DNA of 9,714 nt from an uncultured Chloroflexota bacterium. GTDB lineage: Bacteria; Chloroflexota; Chloroflexia; Chloroflexales; Roseiflexaceae. Below the pieces are notes generated by a model. It saw only the letters and a list, made by a program, of their open reading frames with translations. It ran no database searches and had not been told where the DNA came from. The translations under genes and the position numbers were made by a program. This document shows, in pieces, positions 6,148 through 9,714 of the stretch. The stretch lies in contig CAIQIY010000687.1 in assembly GCA_903871975.1 (NCBI GenBank), forward strand, positions 1 to 9,714. Direction: 5' to 3'. Numbering within the stretch: position 1 is the first letter of the stretch; each line of letters opens with the position of its first letter.

Positions 6148-6513
6148 ATGCAGGCTGACGACTTCGACACGATCATCGACGCGACCATCGCCGCGCTGCC
6201 GCCGCACATTCGCCGCCATCTCGACCGCGTCACGTTCCAGGTCGCGGTCAAGCCGAGCCGCGAGCAACGGCGCGGCCTGCGGTTGCGGCCGTGGGAGACG
6301 ATCTACGGCCTGTACGAGGGTGTGCCGCTGACCGAGCGCGCCGGTGCCGATGTCGTCATGCCCGACGTCATCACGATCTTCCGTCGGCCTCTCGAACGCG
6401 ATTTTCCCGATCCCACCGAACGCCGCGAGCAGATCCGCCAGACGGTCCTGCACGAACTGGCGCACTACTTCGGCATCGACGATGACCGCCTGATCGAGCT
6501 GGATGCCTATTGA
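6148..6513 (+). CDS. Small HExxH metallopeptidase-like protein (zincin family)
   Basis: This 121-residue protein resembles the small 'possible zinc metallopeptidase' family (Zincin_1 type). Visible family signs are GLYEGVPL (54-61), MPDVITIFRRPL (71-82) and the C-terminal HELAHYFGIDD (102-112). Zinc ligands would be H102 and H106 with catalytic E103; D112 fits the third-ligand position of the HExxHxxGxxD pattern. There is no signal peptide or membrane segment, so it should be cytoplasmic. The substrate is unknown. The start at 6148 follows GGGGG and fits the family's usual N-terminus; an in-frame ATG at 6124 would add eight residues but has no ribosome binding site. It is the first gene after the 6063-6092 promoter, divergent from radC and 46 bp before the M42 peptidase gene. 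Confidence 0.85.
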   Translation: MQADDFDTIIDATIAALPPHIRRHLDRVTFQVAVKPSREQRRGLRLRPWETIYGLYEGVPLTERAGADVVMPDVITIFRRPLERDFPDPTERREQIRQTVLHELAHYFGIDDDRLIELDAY

Positions 6514-6559
6514 GCGTGCGGATTGCACCGCGCTGCCAGTACACCGAGAGGAGCGTCGC

Positions 6560-7618
6560 ATGGAAGCGACATCGGTCGCATTTCTGAAACAGCTGCTGGC
6601 CGCCCCCGGCCCATCGGGCGACGAGATCGCCGCGGCGCGGGTCTGGCGTGCCGAGGCAGCGACGTTCGCCGACGAGGTCCGCGCCGACGTGCGTGGCAAC
6701 TCATTCGCGATTCTGCATGGTGGTGCACCGCGCGTGCTGTTGGCCGGTCACATCGACGAGATCGGCGTGATGGTGAGCTACATCGATGACGATGGCTTTC
6801 TGTGCATTGTGGGGATCGGTGGCTGGGATCCGCAGGTGCTGGTGGGCCAGCGCATCCGGCTGCTGGGGCTGCAGGGCGAGGTGATCGGGGTCGTCGGCAA
6901 GCGCCCGATCCACCTGCTGCGTGCCGACGAGCGCAGTCGCGTCAGCGAGATCGACGATCTGTGGCTGGATATTGGTGTCGCGAACCGCAGCGAGGCCGAG
7001 GCGCTGGTACGCATCGGCACCGTCGGCGTCATCGATGCGGCACCGGTCGAGTTCCCCCATGGCCGGATCGCTTCGCGGAGCATCGACAACCGCATCGGTG
7101 CGTTCACGGTCCTCGAGGCGCTGCGGCTGCTCGCTGCCGAACGCCCGGCAGCGACGGTGGCGGCGGTGGCCACAGCCCACGAGGAGACGAGCTTCGCCGG
7201 AGCGTATACGGCGGCGTTCGGCTTCGATCCGCAGCTGGCGATCGCGGTCGATGTGACATTTGCCACGGATCACCCGAATGCCAGTCGTCGCTCCCACGGC
7301 CATGTCCGCCTCGGCAGTGGCCCCAATCTGTCGCGCGGTGGTGTGACCAGCCCGGTGGTATTCGAGATGTTGCTGGCGGCAGCGGCCAGCCAGCAGATTC
7401 CGTATACCGTCTCGGCTGGGCCGAACGCCAGCGGCACCGATGCCGATGCGATCAACCTGACGCGTGCCGGCGTGGCGACGGCGGTGGTCTCGATCCCCAA
7501 TCGATACATGCACTCGCCCAATGAGCTGATCCAGTTGAGCGATGTGGCCCATGCAGCCCGGCTGATCGCTGCCGTGGTGCGCATGCTCACGGCGACGACC
7601 GATCTGGTGCCGCGCTGA
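6560..7618 (+). CDS. M42 family metallopeptidase (aminopeptidase/cellulase M-like)
   Basis: The 352-residue protein is a full-length M42 co-catalytic metallopeptidase; related enzymes are cytoplasmic dodecameric aminopeptidases that trim oligopeptides. All expected metal and catalytic positions are present: GHIDEIG (H64, D66), SIDNR (D176), HEE (E208 catalytic, E209 ligand), DVT (D231) and YMHSP (H318). The PA-like insert domain (about 70-165) sits between the first two motifs, as usual. The start at 6560 has GAGAGGAG seven bases upstream; longer in-frame starts (from 6503) overlap the previous gene and add no family sequence. It lies in the operon led by the small zincin, suggesting a peptide-degradation pair. 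Specificity cannot be read from sequence; family members have also been misannotated as endoglucanases. Confidence 0.93.
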   Translation: MEATSVAFLKQLLAAPGPSGDEIAAARVWRAEAATFADEVRADVRGNSFAILHGGAPRVLLAGHIDEIGVMVSYIDDDGFLCIVGIGGWDPQVLVGQRIRLLGLQGEVIGVVGKRPIHLLRADERSRVSEIDDLWLDIGVANRSEAEALVRIGTVGVIDAAPVEFPHGRIASRSIDNRIGAFTVLEALRLLAAERPAATVAAVATAHEETSFAGAYTAAFGFDPQLAIAVDVTFATDHPNASRRSHGHVRLGSGPNLSRGGVTSPVVFEMLLAAAASQQIPYTVSAGPNASGTDADAINLTRAGVATAVVSIPNRYMHSPNELIQLSDVAHAARLIAAVVRMLTATTDLVPR

Positions 7619-7637
7619 TGACGGGGGCTGCGCGGCG

Positions 7638-8366
7638 ATGGAGGCACTGCGTGCCATGCGGCGGATGAGCGCTCTGCCCAACGATGCGACGACGCTGCGG
7701 CTGTGCCGACACGCGCACGCGGCGGGCCCTGGCCTGACCGACGCGCGCCATGGCGGCACAATGCCGTCGGTGGTCGCGGGCGGCCTGATGGCGGCGGCGT
7801 GCGCGCCGGTGTGCTGCGCCGTGCTGCGCGAATGTGTTGGTGCTGTCGCCGCCGCAGTGCCGTGCGCCTGGTATCCCGGTGGCGCGATCAATCGGCTCGC
7901 GGCCAGCGGCGACTCTGGCTGCGATACTGGCTCGGCTGCCCAGGCTCGGCGCGTCACGCTCGGGTTGGCCACGCCAGTTGTCAGCGGTCCGGCCTGCCAG
8001 CGGTGGCTGGCCACCATGCGCCAGGTCGCGTGCGACGAGGTGGCGGGCATGTGTGCCGGGCGTGGTGTTCGCCTGGCCCGGCGCCGCCGGATGGCCATCC
8101 CGACCCAGGGGCAGGCGGTGGCGGATTGCCCCATGCTCGCTGCCATCGCACCGATCGCGGTATCGCTGGCCAACCTGTGCGGGGCCGTGGCCGACGGGGC
8201 GTCGCCCGAGCACTATGCCGGGGGTGCCGATGCGGTGACCAATCGGGCACTCCTGCCGCTCGCCGAGCCGGTGTGCGAGTTGGTGTGCAGCGTGCCGATG
8301 GTTCACACGCCGATCGATCATGCGCTGTGCAGCAGTTCGGCGTGGGCGTCGCCGGATTCGTTGTGA
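7638..8366 (+). CDS. Cysteine-rich protein of unknown function
   Basis: I do not recognise this 242-residue protein. It is Ala-rich, with about 15 cysteines, few aromatics, and two mildly hydrophobic stretches (about residues 42-62 and 165-182), but no canonical CxxC iron-sulphur or zinc pattern. Support for it being real: the frame has high GC at third positions, it starts 19 bp after the M42 stop, and its TGA stop overlaps the GTG start of the next gene (GTGA at 8363-8366). The ATG at 7638 has only a weak ribosome binding site; a start at 7656, after GGAGG, is also possible. In-frame alternatives on the other strand look like shadow translations rich in Arg and His. It may act with the membrane protein encoded next. 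Confidence 0.55.
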   Translation: MEALRAMRRMSALPNDATTLRLCRHAHAAGPGLTDARHGGTMPSVVAGGLMAAACAPVCCAVLRECVGAVAAAVPCAWYPGGAINRLAASGDSGCDTGSAAQARRVTLGLATPVVSGPACQRWLATMRQVACDEVAGMCAGRGVRLARRRRMAIPTQGQAVADCPMLAAIAPIAVSLANLCGAVADGASPEHYAGGADAVTNRALLPLAEPVCELVCSVPMVHTPIDHALCSSSAWASPDSL

Positions 8367-9637
8367 ACAGCTGGCGCGCCTGGCGGCGTCCGACGCCGCG
8401 CACCCTGGCCTGGCTGGCTGCCGGCGGCGCCCTGCTGGGCATACAGCTGGTCAGGGGGGCGCCGTTGGTGTGGTCACCCTGGCTGTACATCGATGCCATT
8501 GCGCTGAGCTGGATGGCATTGGCGGCTGGTGCGCTGGCGCTGCAGCCGTCGTTCCGTCACCCCGGTGGCGTGCCGCTGGCGCTGGCGCTGGTGGCGGCGT
8601 GCGTGCCGCTAGTGCTGCTCCCGCCACTGGCGCTGCTGGGCTGGGTGCGGCGTGACGCGCCACGCCGGGAGCGCGCCGCCTGGCTGGCGCTCACCGCGAG
8701 TGCTGCGCTCATCGCCTGGCGCGGTGGTTGGCTCAGCGATGGCAGCGCGCCGCCCGGTGCGGTGTCGTTGCCGGCCTTCGCAGGCCTGGTGGTTGCCGCG
8801 ACCGTGCCACTGCTCGCGGCACTCGCGCGGCGCAGCGAGCCCGATGATGCAGCGCCACTCGCCATGCTGCTGTGGCTACTGCCGCTGGTGCGCTCGTGGG
8901 CGGATGGCCCATGGGACACGGTGTGGTCGCTGCTGCCGCTGGCGGTCGGGGCGACGGGCTGGTGGGCGAGTGCCGTGCTGGCGCCGCATCGGCCGGCAGG
9001 TGCCGGCGAGCAAGCCTACCTGCATGGGTGCGTGCTGGCCGGGTTGGGCCTGGCCAGCGGCGCCGGTGTGGCAGCAGCACTGCTCGCGCTGTTGGCAGCC
9101 CTGGCGTGCGGCGCCGGTCCCGCGCATGGTTGGCGTGCGACGATGCGCTCTGTTCTGCTGCTGGTGAACGCCTGGGCCATCAGCGGTGCGCTGATCGCCG
9201 GTGGCGCGGCGCTGTTGCTGCCGCTGGTCTGGCTGGCGCTCGGCGCCATGGTGCTGAACCAGCGTGCGGTGACTGCACCACGGCACGACTGGCGCGCAGT
9301 GCCGCTGACGCTGCTTGGCGTCATGGGCAGCGTACTGAGCATGCTCCCCGCCATCATCGAGCATCTGCAGGGTGGCCTGACCGTCTTCGGCGATCTGGTG
9401 GTGCGCCCATGGATCGGCTTCGCGTTGCTCGATGCGGCCCGACGCGAGGTGATCGCCGCACCGGTGCTGATCATCCTGGCATTGGGTGCTGTCATGGTGG
9501 CGATCGGCGCGTTGGCACCGGCAGCCACGGCAGCCCCCACCACCCCTGCTGCACCGGTCGCCACACCAATGCCCACGGCGTGGTGGCTCGACTGGTTTCG
9601 CCGGCCTGCGCAGAGAGCCGACGATGACGCCGAATGA
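8363..9637 (+). CDS. Polytopic membrane protein of unknown function
   Basis: A 424-residue integral membrane protein with about ten or eleven hydrophobic segments (roughly 14-31, 39-61, 69-93, 105-120, 133-155, 164-180, 186-207, 219-249, two within 262-298, 312-332, 366-386). It ends in a Pro/Ala/Thr-rich linker and a polar tail. The start is the GTG that overlaps the previous stop, suggesting translational coupling; the frame is open farther upstream, but that part reads as a shadow of the 7638 gene. I do not recognise a family. The segment WSPWLYIDAIALSWMALAAG faintly recalls the early part of NuoL/M/N-type proton-translocating subunits, but the usual charged residues within helices are not evident, so this is a guess. 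Its end overlaps the next start by 14 bases. Confidence 0.8.
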   Translation: MNSWRAWRRPTPRTLAWLAAGGALLGIQLVRGAPLVWSPWLYIDAIALSWMALAAGALALQPSFRHPGGVPLALALVAACVPLVLLPPLALLGWVRRDAPRRERAAWLALTASAALIAWRGGWLSDGSAPPGAVSLPAFAGLVVAATVPLLAALARRSEPDDAAPLAMLLWLLPLVRSWADGPWDTVWSLLPLAVGATGWWASAVLAPHRPAGAGEQAYLHGCVLAGLGLASGAGVAAALLALLAALACGAGPAHGWRATMRSVLLLVNAWAISGALIAGGAALLLPLVWLALGAMVLNQRAVTAPRHDWRAVPLTLLGVMGSVLSMLPAIIEHLQGGLTVFGDLVVRPWIGFALLDAARREVIAAPVLIILALGAVMVAIGALAPAATAAPTTPAAPVATPMPTAWWLDWFRRPAQRADDDAE

Positions 9638-9714
9638 ACTGATCGAGGCGATCGGGCAATCGCCGGCATTGCTGTTTGGCTATCCCGCGGGGTTGGCACT
9701 GGCGCTCGTCGTGC
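9624..9714 (+). CDS. Start of a further membrane protein, truncated by the window
   Basis: Thirty codons are visible, starting MTPNELIEAIGQSPALLFGYP and entering a hydrophobic AGLALALVV stretch that looks like a first transmembrane helix. The ATG lies inside the 3' end of the previous gene (14-base overlap), so it belongs to the same operon. An amphipathic N-terminus followed by a GYPAGL helix recalls the first helix of NuoH/HyfC-like respiratory subunits, but too little is present to name it. Confidence 0.65.
   Translation, partial: MTPNELIEAIGQSPALLFGYPAGLALALVV

Noticed and set aside
5497..6699. A 400-codon minus-strand frame overlapping radC exon 1 and the metallopeptidase gene
   Set aside because: It is out of frame with RadC and antisense to two well-supported genes. 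Its translation is low-complexity.
6701..8173. A 490-codon minus-strand frame opposite the M42 gene
   Set aside because: It is antisense to an M42 peptidase gene with all catalytic residues, and its His/Arg/Gln-rich content is typical of a shadow.

Overview
The window is GC-rich bacterial DNA. A Chloroflexota-like host is my best guess, from the gene families (RadC, a HExxH 'zincin', an M42 peptidase) and the composition; this is inference only. It holds two divergent transcription units separated by about 170 bp, with a 27-bp tandem repeat at the left edge.

Left two thirds (370-5978, minus strand): one gene, radC, split into four exons by three group II introns. Exon 1 is 5978..5492, exon 2 is 3359..3310 (50 nt), exon 3 is 2446..2350 and exon 4 is 431..370. 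Removing 5491..3360 (intron A, 2132 nt), 3309..2447 (intron B, 863 nt) and 2349..432 (intron C, 1918 nt) gives an uninterrupted 696-nt reading frame. It encodes a 231-residue RadC with an intact JAMM motif. The boundaries rest on several independent signs: GTGCG intron starts, GAC intron ends with an A at -7, a 34-nt domain V near each 3' end, exact restoration of the RadC frame at all three junctions, and an EBS1 loop in each intron complementary to its own upstream exon. About 88% of the locus is intron.

Introns A and B are paralogues. A encodes a maturase/reverse-transcriptase-like protein and B has lost its ORF. C is a different lineage with its own, smaller, strongly diverged protein. 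In both proteins the YADD catalytic box is destroyed, so they look like splicing factors or decaying remnants rather than active retroelement enzymes. IEP-A may serve both A and B.

Right third (6063-9714, plus strand): a strong sigma-70-type promoter precedes a compact operon-like run. It contains a small HExxH metallopeptidase, an M42-family aminopeptidase, a cysteine-rich protein of unknown function, a polytopic membrane protein coupled to it by a GTGA overlap, and the start of another membrane protein running off the window.
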